Source: Armigeres subalbatus (taxonomy: Eukaryota > Arthropoda > Insecta > Diptera > Culicidae). Taken from it: a stretch of 64,000 bases of DNA. Positions 43,280 through 53,318 of this stretch are shown in pieces (within the stretch, counting starts at the first letter, position 1; every line of letters starts with the position of its first letter). The stretch lies in the NCBI RefSeq assembly GCF_024139115.2, contig NC_085141.1, forward strand, positions 399,058,042 through 399,122,041, written 5' to 3'. The notes under the pieces are model-generated. The model ran no database searches. It saw only the letters and a program-made list of their open reading frames with translations, and was not told where the DNA came from. The translations under genes and the position numbers were made by a program.

Positions 43280-43845
43280 TAGTGTTTTAGTGGTCGCGTG
43301 TGATTGCTTCTCCGTTTGAAAGCGCTGTTGCTGATTAACTAGTGATCGGCCGGCGGCTGACATAGGATTGATATCTGTCAAAGCAGTGCATCATTCCTTC
43401 TTCCAGCAGCAATTTGCTATCACGAAGTTAGAATAAATACATTGATTACAGTATGCGTATTTTGTCTTGTTTAGGTTTATTTCAATTTATTGCAACGCTT
43501 TGATTATTTTATTGTGGTGTCATTCAAATCAAACACAAAAATCTCCGACTAACACATGTGGTCGTAGTTTATTCAAGAAAATGAATTAGCTCTTTTTTAG
43601 TGGAATGTAGTTTATTGTTTTTCGAGAGGCAATCGCCGTCGATTATATCGCAGCACAAAGTGTTTTCGGAGTAAAATGATAGATTTGTACTGTTGTACGA
43701 TAAAGGCAAAATAAATCATATCATATTAAATTGAATCACTTTGGAATCCAAATTCAGAACTACATAACGCTTTCAAGGGCGCATAACTCCAAAAGCAAAC
43801 GACAAGTAAAATCTAAAAGCAGTTTTTCACCCTTGCTCACTTGCA
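43280..43845. other. Intergenic stretch
   Basis: Nothing recognisable apart from ordinary AT-rich sequence. Confidence 0.35.
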
Positions 43846-43847
43846 GC

Positions 43848-43980
43848 ATACGCGAAATAGTAATTTGTGCAACAAGTTGCAAAAAGATGATTTTTTCAGC
43901 ACGAGTTGTACGTAATTATGTACTACGAGTGCTGAAAAAATCGATTTGGCAACGAGTTGCACGTACGCTATTTTTTGCAA
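43848..43980. mobile_element. 133-bp palindromic MITE
   Basis: GATGATTTTTTCAGCACGAG faces CGAGTGCTGAAAAAATCGAT, and TTGTGCAACAAGTTGC faces GCAACGAGTTGCACGTA. The centre GTACGTAATTATGTAC makes it one continuous hairpin. Confidence 0.85.
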
Positions 43981-44282
43981 TGACGAAAAATGGACTGTAA
44001 TGAATCTGTAAATCTGTTCCAAAATTGTACAGTTTAATTTACTCCACATGATCATTCTTCTCAATAAATTATGTTGCTACAGATTCTATGTTACCGTGCC
44101 ACATTGCATAGTTCTATAAGCCGTGAAGCGATAGATGTAGTTGCCTTTGGAATTGTTTGATGTCATGTCCATCAAACTATTACATTTATTACGCGACGCA
44201 GAGAATACACTGTTTGAACACTTACCCAAGCTAATTCAGCAAAATGTGGTCATGTAACTACTGTTCTGATGTTGGTTTTTCA

Positions 44283-44375
44283 TTATAGCACCAAATGAGT
44301 GTTATAATGAATATTATGCAACCCATTTGAGTTGCATAATGTTCATTAAAGCACTCATTTCGTTGGTATGGAAAA
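44283..44375. repeat. Hairpin, arms of about 40 bp
   Basis: CACCAAATGAGTGTTATAAT and GAATATTATGCAACCCA face TTGAGTTGCATAATGTTC and ATTAAAGCACTCATTTCGTT. Probably a small MITE. Confidence 0.75.
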
Positions 44376-44625
44376 GTAGGCCATTTTATAATTCGAAGAC
44401 GAACTGTAAACCAGATATTATGATCAAGAATTGCAAGGTTTTCAGATGTGCTAATCGCCAATACATTTACATTTATGCGAGCAAAAACGCAAGATGAGGG
44501 CTATCACGGCCATTATTGTAGCAGCCATTTTTAGACTGTGTCGTAATTCACCTTAAGCCTCATGCCGAGCTATTGCGTCCCTTGAAACAAGAGATGATCT
44601 ACTTCCTTGCCTTAAGGTCACTCCT

Positions 44626-44764
44626 GACGAATCCAAGTTTAAAAGTGCTCGCGTTTTCGGGTGCGTGAAATAATAAAAATGACAGTTGTGCGTTGCTTCT
44701 GTATCGAGTGGTGTGCCCCCGAAAACGCGAGCACTTTTAAACTTGGATTCCGTCAGGAGTGACC
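44626..44764. mobile_element. 139-bp palindromic MITE with TTAA on both sides
   Basis: GGTCACTCCTGACGAATCCA and TTAAAAGTGCTCGCGTTTTC face GAAAACGCGAGCACTTTTAA and TGGATTCCGTCAGGAGTGAC. TTAA lies at 44,622-44,625 and 44,765-44,768. It is a shorter copy of the element at 37,731-37,951. Confidence 0.92.
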
Positions 44765-44789
44765 TTAAACCGAAAAGAGCGGGCCATCT

Positions 44790-45180
44790 GTAATAAAGTC
44801 ATTTGGCATTGGGTCATTTGGCATAATTGTGAACTACGTCAAAAGTGAGGATCGTTTGGCATAACGGACATGCTGAAAAAACTCCGGAATGGTGAATAAC
44901 ACAGGTCGATAATAACATTATAAGACATAATCATTTCTTAGAAAACATGCTTTAGACGAGTATGAAGCAATGATAATTGTTTTCTCAATATTGGATTCTT
45001 TGTTTCTATCGTGACGCGTTTGCCTGGTGGATGTGATTCCTTCTTTAAAAGTAGGCACTTGCCCGGAATGAGGCAATGGTGGAAGTGAATCCTTCTTTTA
45101 AAGTAGGCGCTTTGACAGTAGGCATTTGCTCGGAATAAGGCAATGATGGATGCGATTAATTCTTTAACACTTACGCACCT
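44790..45180. repeat. Short degenerate tandem words
   Basis: TCATTTGGCATTGGG and TCATTTGGCATAA (44,802-44,870) are followed, at 45,005-45,180, by about three diverged units of roughly 57 bp containing GATTCCTTCTTTAAAAGTAG and TTGCCCGGAATGAGGCAATG. Related words (CGCGTTTGCCCGGTATAAG) recur at 45,866-46,010. Confidence 0.6.
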
Positions 45181-46029
45181 GACCCTTAATTTCATGGAAA
45201 ACTAAATTTTTAAAATGATGGTTCTCAGCAGGCTTGCATCGGAATTCGGTTCTGTTTTCTGTAATCGATCACAAAACTCCTGTAGTTTCATGGACATTTG
45301 TCTTCTTTTTGAAAATGGACATGGTTCCGGAGATATTGATAGGAGTACTGGTCCTTCACGGTCCGGAAAAATGGCCACTGACTGGTCAAGCTGGAAACAC
45401 GTCTAACGACTATTGTCATGTTAAACTTCATGATTTTGCAAAACAAGTTCATGGGAATATGTTCTGAGGGTATTCGGTCTATCTGTTTACATTCCGGAAT
45501 GCCCTGGAATGCTTATTCCCTGGGGGAAGTGGCCACTTTTCGATCAATTTCGAAACCAGGCTTGCAACGGCTTTTCCTGTCCCGAATGGCATTACCCCGA
45601 AGACCACCTCCCCGAATGGGACACTACCCCGAAATCCATTACCCCTTTGCAAAGAATAAAAAAATACAGTTACTCAGAGGAATGCATTAAAGATTCTATT
45701 TAACCAACAGTTTTGGTTTTTCGTCTAATTAACTTAAACTGTCATTATAGTTACCCCATCATAACCTAGAAAAGTACTTTTCTATAAAAAATGAGTAAGA
45801 GAGCCTTCATTCAATACAACGCTTTTTTCCAGTGACTAATTTTTGAAAATTTAGTTAGCAGCCACAGGATATGATACCTTCTTCAAATGGACGCGTTTGC
45901 CCGGTATAAGACACACAGAAGCAATAATACCTTTTTAAAAGTAACGCGTCTGTCCGATACATGGCAAACAGAGATGATGCCTTTTTTAGGTAAACGCGAC
46001 TTCTCGAAGACCAACAAGATCTCTCTTTC

Positions 46030-46750
46030 TCTCTCACACACACCCTTACTCATTCACTTCGTCTGCATCACTAATTATTACTCACTCACCCACTCTTATT
46101 CATTCACCCAGTCTTAGGTACTCACTCGTTTATTTTTACTTATTCATTTACTCTCAATCATTCGCTCACTCTTACTCACTCACTCTTACTCACTCACTCA
46201 CTCACTCTTAGTCACTCATTTACTCACTCTTGCTAAATCGCTCATTCGTACCACTCACTCACTTTTACTCTCTCACTCACTCTTACTTGCTCATAATATC
46301 TTACTCATTCATTCACTCTAACTCACTCAATTTTACTCATACACTCATTCTTACCTACTTACTCACTCGCTTCCTTTTACTCACTTACTAACTCTAACTC
46401 ACTCACTTACTCTTACTCTCTACCTTCCTCTTAATCACTCATTCACTCTTGCTCACTCGCTCATTCATACCACTCGCGCACTTTTACTCGCCCACTCACT
46501 CTGACATGCTCATTATAACTTACTTGTTCACTCCCCTTTACTCACTCACTCCTACTCACTCTTACCCACTCACTCACTTTTACCTACTCACTCACTCTTG
46601 CTCATTCACTCACTCTTGCTCATTCACTCACTCTTACTCACTCACTCTTATTTACTTACTCACTCATTCACTTTTACTCACTAATTCATTTTCTTTTGCT
46701 TATTCACTCACTTTTACTCACTCTCACTCAATCAATAACTCTTACTCACC
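46030..46750. repeat. Degenerate (CTCACT/ACTC)n low-complexity tract, 720 bp
   Basis: ACTCACTCACTCTTACTCAC-type words fill the whole stretch. It lies at the centre of the fold-back element. Open frames in it (His/Ser/Leu-rich) are artefacts. Confidence 0.93.
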
Positions 46751-47159
46751 CAGTCGTCGATTCCAAGTCCACGCTCCATCCAAAATCCGTTGCTTTTATT
46801 ACAGCAACCAAGAAACAACTTCTACCTTGTTCCCCTTGTAGCTATGCATAATCTCCACCTACCCTTCAGGACTCTTGAAGGGTGCGGGTGTGGGGTGTGG
46901 AACGGGATTTTACGGAGTAAGAATATACTTAGTCCTATACTGCATTGAAACAGTACCAGGCGAAGGGCAAACTGTTGTTCATTCATATGAATTCCGAATA
47001 AACTTTCATTGAGTATTTTTTATTGATGTGATTTATAAACTATATATAATAACGACTGATGCGGGGTACTGGCCCATTCGGGGTAGTGTCCCTTAGGGTT
47101 AATGGCATTCGGGATAGAGAATCATTCGGGGTAGTGGCGTTCGGGGTAATGACATTCCC

Positions 47160-47262
47160 TAGTAGCACACATGTTCCACATAGGTTACTGCAATTTTTAT
47201 GAGAACAGATTTAGTCACGATAAAGTAACCATTTTTGTCTTATTTGTGCTGCTCTGGGTTAT
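47160..47262. mobile_element. Small MITE of the CCCAAGTAGCACA family
   Basis: CCTAGTAGCACACATG at the left and TTTGTGCTGCTCTGGG at the right resemble the ends of the element at 5,467-6,169. In between, GTTACTGCAATTTTTATGAG and TAAAGTAACC form a second inner pair (GGTTACT/AGTAACC). It is absent from the mirror-image arm. Confidence 0.65.
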
Positions 47263-47929
47263 GGGTAATGGAATTATGGGTAGTGGATCAAGATCTTACA
47301 AATTAAGTACATAGGAATGCGTTCGGAGGGTATTTGGGACATATTATCATATGCCGGGAGGCCTCGGAATCTTGTATTCTTAGTTGTTTAGCAAAATCAT
47401 GAAGTTTGATACGTCGCAAGCCCGGTTTCAGAACTAATATTAAAATGATCATTTACTCATGGGAACCAAGATTCCAGGGTGCTCCGGAATGTGATAAGAC
47501 GGACCAAATATCCTCAGAACACATTTCTATGGCCTTGATCTGCAAAATCATGAAGTTTAATACGTCCCAAGCCAGGTTTCAGAATTGATCAAAAAGTGGC
47601 CACTTCCCTCAGAAAACCAACATTCCAGGGTGTTCTGGAATGTGACTAGATGGACAGGATACCCTCAGCACATTTCTATTAATTAATAAAATAAAATATC
47701 TCGGTTTGGTACAGGCGGATCATCGTGCAGTAGACAGAGCTCACATAACACGATTTTTGATGTTTTGTAGATTGTTTGTGACTTCGAAATTGACGAATGA
47801 CAAACAAATAAAGGGCATTTAGGTAAAACGAGGTTTTGCAGCTTCGTGTAGTGAACTTAACCATCTCTACATGATTCCTCAGAAAGTTCTATTGAATTTA
47901 TTCGCGTTATGGACAATTTTTTTTTCAAT

Positions 47930-48960
47930 GTGCGCTGTTGTGAGCCGCTCTCATCATGAAGAACAGACGCTCAGTAAGATTTGCACCTCCGGAGAGGAGC
48001 AAACCCCCTCTTCTCTGTCAGCATACGACCAAAGCTCCCACCGGGGTTGGTTACCCGATCTTCCCTAAGGTTGCGCCACGGTGAGGTTCGCCGACTTTTT
48101 TGAAAATGTACACAGCACTACCTCACCAATATTTTCCACGGGCAACATGCAGTCATCTCCTACATACGACTTAAATTTCCCCCTCTAGCTGTAAGACATA
48201 GTGAAGTGCTGAACGCCTTGAGGAATCTGGATACCACAAAAGGGCCCGGTGTTGACAACATCCCTCCACTTTCCTTGAAAGAGTGTGCAGAATCACTGCA
48301 AACTCCGTTGACGCTAATTTTTAATCGGTCCTTGAATGAGCGCACATTCCCCGCCGCATGGAAGATTGTTTCAATAACGCCAATTTTCAAGGCGCCAATT
48401 TTTAGTACAGAAATCTCCATACGCAGCGTCTCGACAGTTCATCTCTGATTCTCAACATGGTTTCGTCAAGCATCGCTCGACCAGAACAAACCTAATGACG
48501 TACGTGAATTTCTTTTCGACGGAATTTGAAAATCTGCACCAAGTTGATGTCATATACTTCGATTTTTCGAAAGTGTTTGACAAGGTTCCATACGATTGAC
48601 AAGCTTAAGTACATTGGCTTCCCCGATTGGATAACTGGATGGCTACATTCTTATTTATCAGGAAGAACAGCATCTGTGAAAGTCAACGGAGCAAGTTCCC
48701 GCAACTTTAGCATCATGTCAGGTGTCCCACAAGGTAGTGTGCTGGGACCACTGATTATCATCTTGTTTGTGAACGATTTGTGCTTCCGTTTGAAATCATG
48801 TCACCTGCTATACGCCGATGATCTAAAAATATACAAGGTAATATCTCCACATCCCGACTGTCAGGCTCTCCAGAACGATATCAAAGAACTTCAAAGATGA
48901 TGCACGAAAAACGGAATGGAGCTCAATGCAGGAGCTTAATGAAAGGTCTAGTATAAATAA
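47930..48960 (+). pseudogene. Non-LTR retrotransposon RT fragment (Jockey/CR1-like), broken
   Basis: RT blocks follow each other with frame changes: TTKGPGVDNIPP and NRSLNERTFPAAWKIVSI (48,228-48,385), QHGFVKHRSTRTNLMTYV (48,457-48,510), VIYFDFSKVFDKVP (about 48,550), DWITGWLHSYLSGRTASV (48,625-48,680), SGVPQGSVLGP (48,718-48,750) and the catalytic YADD (48,812-48,823). It stops at about 48,945 within NGMELNAG. Frameshifts lie near 48,390 and 48,590, and TGA replaces an expected codon at 48,898. The fragment at 50,850-51,195 could be its displaced C-terminus. Confidence 0.85.
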
Positions 48961-49490
48961 AACCTTTAGCTTTGTGGAACCTCGTTTTACCGAAGCTTAG
49001 TGGGAACAGCTGTTATCGATTTTAGCAAATATCAATTTCTCAACTTCCAAAACGGCTTGTGCTATCAGTTTTTGTCCAAATGACCAACTTTTTGGAGAAT
49101 ACAAAATTCCTAGGCTAGAATCGAATAAACGGTGTGGAGCAAAATCTATTTTTGGATCACCCAAGCAATATTTTAAATGAAATTGGCTGAAAGAAACATT
49201 CTCAATAATGGCCTGAATCCGATAAATAGCAGCAGTCCTCCGTACAACGAAGTGATACAAAGTTCCCTGAAAGCCATCGTCGGTTGCAAATACATTAATG
49301 GCATCGCAGAGGCAAGCACAAAACCCATACGGATATATAGGTATAATTATCATAAGGCGTACACGGTGATGTCCAAGAGTCCAAATTCAAGAATGGCCGA
49401 ATAAGCAGCTTAAGCCAAGTCCTTAGATCCGTGATCTGTTGGTAACTCTTATACCGGCAACAATGATAACAGTGCACATTTTGTTAAGAA
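48960..49490. other. Unassigned stretch
   Basis: A 75-codon plus-strand frame (49,177-49,404) has no domain I recognise. Nothing else seen. Confidence 0.35.
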
Positions 49491-49494
49491 ACTT

Positions 49495-49672
49495 ATTTTG
49501 AGCTTTTTAGTGGAATGTCTTCACTTGTCATAAGACGAGTTTGTACCATCCCATTTAATTCCACCACTTGGTTGTATCTTGACAGATACGTATTTCGACC
49601 TCAACAGTAAGGTCGCCTACAGTGTCTCGTACTTGACTCGACTTCTTATGACAAGTGCACATTACTGAGAAC
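49495..49672 (-). repeat. Dispersed repeat family X, copy 1
   Basis: It contains CTTGTCATAAGACGAGTTTG, CAGATACGTATTTCGACCTC and CAGTGTCTCGTACTTGACTC. Further copies, in inverted orientation or interrupted, are at 52,235-52,430, 52,770-53,230, 57,185-57,335 and 57,945-58,110. All lie within 9 kb of each other. No coding capacity; family not recognised. Confidence 0.75.
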
Positions 49673-49679
49673 TCCCTGA

Positions 49680-50140
49680 AAAAAAAATACTCTATTAAGC
49701 AAAATGTGAGTCAAAAAATCGGAGCCTGCATGCAAAAACCTTAAAATGTGAAATGTCCAATGCACTGATTCCGCTGCCGAAACAAAACTCGTAGAAGCAC
49801 AGTGCACTTTGCACAGCAATTGAGCATTTGGATCGAATGGTGCTTTCTAACTTTCTCACGCTATCTGCCGTTTGATTTGAGTGGTGCAACTGCTTCTTCC
49901 CGGCGAACCTCCGCCATTAACTTTCTGGCCACACTGATGGACCACCGGATGGAACTTGTTGCAAGGCCGACTGCAGGATTATTCGTTCTCCTGATGTACA
50001 AGATTTACCCAATATCAGTTGACGTAAATTTTACCACTTTATCTTGAATTTATAATTTCTGTCAGACTCTTTTTTTGGCGGAGTTTTAAATCTGTTGCTC
50101 GTCTTTTACTGAAAATTCATGACACTAAAATGAACTCGGA
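49680..50140. other. Unassigned stretch
   Basis: An 81-codon plus-strand frame (49,802-50,047) shows no recognisable domain. No repeat structure. Confidence 0.35.
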
Positions 50141-50144
50141 AAAG

Positions 50145-50330
50145 CACATGTTTTTTCATAAAGATACCTTATGAATATTTTACATAGCAACAAATAATGA
50201 ATTTCATAAGGCAAACTTATGGAATTGATAAAGTAGGTGATGTTTTCCATAAGGGCCTTATGTAACAGAAATTAAATGAATTTGTGATGTTTCATAAGGC
50301 AAAACTTATGAAAATCAAAATCTTTTTTAC
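50145..50330. repeat. Four CATAAG...CTTATG palindromes in a row
   Basis: TTCATAAAGATACCTTATGA, TTCATAAGGCAAACTTATGG, TTCCATAAGGGCCTTATG and TTCATAAGGCAAAACTTATG occur at irregular spacing of about 40-60 bp. The arrangement looks like a small relative of the tandem-word fold-back arms. Confidence 0.6.
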
Positions 50331-50719
50331 GCCAGTGTAAAAGACAGCGAGTTTTGTTCGAATAATAGTTGCTAAATTTCGAGGCAATTTCATTCTAAGC
50401 AATTGCATTTTAGCTCAACCACTTCAACCACATAAACAGTCCAATTTAAAAATGATTTGTCTATCGTTATCGTTTTAGTCATTACAGAAATCAAGCACAT
50501 AGCGGGACCATTATGCATACTAGAACAAAGCGAATACGTATTTCTCGAAAGAACAGTCCCGTTAAACTAAAATTTGAATGGCCATGGTCGCAAATTCTAT
50601 TTTAATTTTTACTAGCTGCATTTGATATCCTTGGTTTTAATCATGTTCCGTTCCTGTTCTAACAGTTTTCAATAAATATCAAAACCCACCTGCTTCAGAG
50701 CGAGAAAATATTTAAAATT

Positions 50720-50845
50720 TTCTCAGTTACGCGTTATATGGGGGAGGGAGGGGGTGCGAACAATGTTACTTTTTGTTACGAGGGGAGGGAGGGGGTCAAA
50801 AACTCGGATTTTTGCGTTACGTAATTTGTGAACAGACCCTTACGA
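50720..50845. mobile_element. Truncated copy of the widespread GGGAGGGGG/TTTTTGCGT MITE
   Basis: It has two GGGAGGGAGGGGGT words and ends GGATTTTTGCGTTACGTAAT with TTGTGAACAGACCCTTA. The layout is that of the element at 58,808-58,971, but the left end is missing. Confidence 0.55.
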
Positions 50846-50849
50846 CAGC

Positions 50850-51195
50850 TCTCATGGAATGACTCCCTAAACCTTCCTGACTATGCCAGACGATGCAGAC
50901 TCATAAACCTTGAAACATTAGCGCTCAGACGCATTAACTGCAAAGAATGTTCATTTTTGATCTTATCAATAATTACATAGATAGCCCTTCACTTCCCCAA
51001 AACATAAATTTGTATGCACCTACACGCCAGCTTCGCGACAGGCCTATTCTTTCCGTTAGACGCCACAGAACCTCCTATGGGTACAATAATCCGTTTGATA
51101 GTTGTGTAAGAATGTTTAATGATGTCAGTGCTGTTTTCGATTTTAATATGTCCAAGTCAATGTTTTTGAATAGGATTAGATATTTAGCATAAGAA
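50850..51195 (+). pseudogene. C-terminal fragment of a Jockey/CR1-like LINE ORF2
   Basis: The plus frame reads LPDYARRCRLINLETLALRR, then INLYAPTRQLRDRPILSVRR, YNNPFDSCVRMFNDV and FDFNMSKSMFLNRIR before a stop at 51,190. These are typical of the Cys-containing tail after the RT of many arthropod LINEs. A frame change lies near 50,945. Confidence 0.75.
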
Positions 51196-51242
51196 TCAGT
51201 CTGTGGAATTGTTTTTGTTTACATTCGAGACGAAGTAATAAA

Positions 51243-52198
51243 GGGTGTACGGAATCAAATTGCATCACTTTCAAAAGTTGATAACATTTCGCCTCCTGGG
51301 CTGATTTCAACGAAATTTTGTGGAAGACGGCTTCAGCATGTGTTATTCACACTGCGTAAATTTCATTACGAAATTTCCAGCAGTTTCGAAAATACAGCCG
51401 AAGGAATAGGACGTGTGCAAATACATCTTGCGCATTCACCTCCATATTCCACGTCTCATAAAAATATGTTAGTAATCCAATTATGTGCCTCTGACCCCAA
51501 AATCACCAGAATTGCGGCCGATCGAAAGATACTGGTCTGGAATGAAAACACGAGCTTCGGAAGCCTCTGAAATTGATCATTACGGAACACAAAATGTTGA
51601 TTTAGCCTTTCGCGTCAACATTTCGTATTGGTTTCTAACTCCAACGTCAACATTTTCGATTATCCGACTAATACAAGTAAACTTTCCAAAAAGCTTTCTG
51701 TTTTGTCGCTTCTATAGTAAAATACCAAAATCAAAAAAATAGGAAAAGCGCTGAAATCTAATTTTGGACTGATATTTGTCAGATTTTGGGAGAGCAGAGC
51801 ATCAATCTCATTGTTCAGGCCGGTTCACAGTGCAGCACTTTTTTGATGTTTTGTTTTCGATTTTTGTAATAGTTAGAGGCGTCAAAAAATATGGTTTCTT
51901 TGGGAAAGTTGACTTTAATTAAGTTAAATAATCGACTGAGACAATGAAATCAGTTATTTTTTTTGTTGAGATGGATTTCAGGATGAAAAATGTTAGTATA
52001 GGACATGTACAAAATCTTATGAGCTCATTTAAGAAAAAAGCTTCAGCATTTGGATGTATTTAAGAATTTCAGTGAAAATGTTATACGTAGTCAAAGCTTG
52101 CATATTGTATTTCAGTCCCTGAAAATTTCATGACAATCGGTTGATAGACTAATTTTTGGCGAGTAGTTCAAAGTGATGTAATTTGATTCCGTACACCC
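51243..52198 (+). mobile_element. Dead Tc1/mariner-superfamily element, 956 bp
   Basis: GGGTGTACGGAATCAAATTG and CATCACTTT at the left face AAAGTGATG and TAATTTGATTCCGTACACCC at the right: a 29-bp TIR with one mismatch. Near 51,503-51,545 the plus frame reads SPELRPIERYWSGMK, the motif that follows the second catalytic Asp in Tc1/mariner transposases (general form PELNPIE.W). The region before it has frameshifts, and the length is about 300-400 bp short of a complete element. A DD37E-type origin is a guess from the wording of the motif. Confidence 0.85.
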
Positions 52199-52234
52199 GT
52201 ACATTCCGTACACAAATAAAAATTTGCCGAGCCA

Positions 52235-52430
52235 CTTGACTCGTCTAGTGTCTCATACTTGACTCGACTAGTAGACAACTACGAGACACTGAAGAGGGCC
52301 TTAATGTTGAGGTCGAAATACGTATCTTTCAAGGTACAATCAAGTGGTGAAATAAAATGGAATTGTACGAACTCGTCCTATGAAAAGTGAAGACATTCCA
52401 CTAAAAGCTCAAAATAATTTCCTTATTTCC
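52235..52430 (+). repeat. Dispersed repeat family X, copy 2
   Basis: It carries AGTGTCTCATACTTGACTCG, TTGAGGTCGAAATACGTATC and AAAAGTGAAGACATTCCACT, in reverse orientation to the copy at 49,495. An extra palindrome lies at 52,250-52,290 (CTCATACTTGACTCGACTAG). Confidence 0.75.
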
Positions 52431-52524
52431 TTATTAATTCCACGGAAATAGAAACTTGCCTCATGCCGAGAAAATGCTTCCTTTGAAATATAATTAATTT
52501 TTATTGGACGAAGCATGCTTTCAA

Positions 52525-52780
52525 GAAAGATGAGAGTCGTTTGGCCGAGAGTCATCCGGCCGAAAACCATTTACCCGAATGTCACTTGGCCAATTAAAAC
52601 ATTGGGCCGAATTGAACGGTTGACCGAAAAAGTTCGACTGAGCTGGTCATCTGGCCGAAATAGTTTAGTCGAACATTTCATTTTCCGAAAATTCCGTTTA
52701 CGGAAATGGTCGTTTGGCAGAAAGGGCAATTTGGCCAAAAAGGTCATTTGACAGAAAAATTCGCTAAGAAAATTATTTTG
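52525..52780. repeat. Degenerate (GGTCATTTGGCCGAAA)n array
   Basis: About fifteen variants of a 16-bp word: GTCGTTTGGCCGAGA, GTCATCCGGCCGAAAA, GTCATCTGGCCGAAAT, GTCGTTTGGCAGAAAG, GTCATTTGACAGAAAA. More occur at 53,235-53,300, just left of the fold-back element, and at 60,040-60,300 in mixed orientation. It resembles a free-standing fold-back arm. Confidence 0.75.
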
Positions 52781-53230
52781 AGATTTTAATGGAATGCTTT
52801 CACTTATCTTAGGGCGAGTTTGTGAGGGCCTTCCTTGGCCGTGTGGTAAGATGCACGGCTACGAAGCAAAGCTATGTTAAAGAGTTGGAAATTTTCTTCC
52901 CTGGGCATAAAAGCATCATCGTGTTAGCCTCATGATAGACAAATGCAAAAACGGTAATTCGGCTTAGAAACCTTCCAGTTTATAACTGTATGAGTGCTCA
53001 ATGAGCACTAAGCTGCGAGGCGAAAAAGTCCCAGTGCGGAATGTAATGCCAATAAGAAAAAGTAAGAATATACGAGTTTGCACTGTCCGATTTAATTAAA
53101 CTACTTGATAGTACCTTTAACAGATAAAATATGACCGTACTGTTGAAGTCGGAATACGTATCTGTTAAAGTTACAATAAAGTGGTGGAATTAAATGGGAT
53201 AGTTCGAACTCGTCTTATGACAAGAGAAAA
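52770..53230 (-). repeat. Dispersed repeat family X, copy 3, split by a SINE
   Basis: TATTTTGAGATTTTAATGGA to GGGCGAGTTTG (52,780-52,822) continues at 53,081 with CACTGTCCGATTTAATTA and on to AATGGGATAGTTCGAACTCG (53,189-53,210). The gap is filled by the SINE. Confidence 0.75.
52823..53072 (+). mobile_element. Feilai-like SINE, near full length, with 8-bp target duplication
   Basis: It starts TGAGGGCCTTCCTTGGCCG and GTGGTAAGATGCACGGCTAC, a tRNA-like head with an A box. The body has CCCTGGGCATAAAAGCATCA, CGTGTTAGCCTCATGATAGA, GCTTAGAAACC and AAGCTGCGAGGC, and the tail reads GTAATGCCAATAAGAAAAAG. CGAGTTTG flanks it on both sides (52,815-52,822; 53,073-53,080). The B-box portion is deleted (GTTAAAGAGTTGGAAA stands there), so this copy cannot be transcribed by pol III from its own box pair. 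Confidence 0.9.
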
Positions 53231-53318
53231 AGTAAATCGACCTAATAGGTCGTTCGACCGAAAATGCCGCATGACCGAAATGGTCGTTCAGCAGAAATCG
53301 TCATATAATTGAATCTAT

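Larger units (their letters stand above)
45215..47690. mobile_element. Fold-back element with arms of nested tandem repeats (CATTCGGGGTAGTG and a 150-bp unit)
   Basis: The left arm has about two units of a 150-160-bp repeat (45,290-45,560: GAATGCCCTGGAATGCTTAT; AAGTGGCCACTTTTCGATCA) and then CCCGAATGGCATTACCCCGA words to 45,655. The right arm mirrors this: CATTCGGGGTAGTG words (47,080-47,158), then the 150-bp units inverted (ATTCCAGGGTGTTCTGGAAT; TGATCAAAAAGTGGCCACTT) to 47,690. The interior has a CTCACT microsatellite and phrases related to 45,005. A small MITE (47,160-47,262) sits in the right arm. No transposase. Confidence 0.75.

Noticed and set aside
46449..46841. Ser/His/Leu-rich frame of 130 codons
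   Set aside because: Translation of the CTCACT low-complexity tract.
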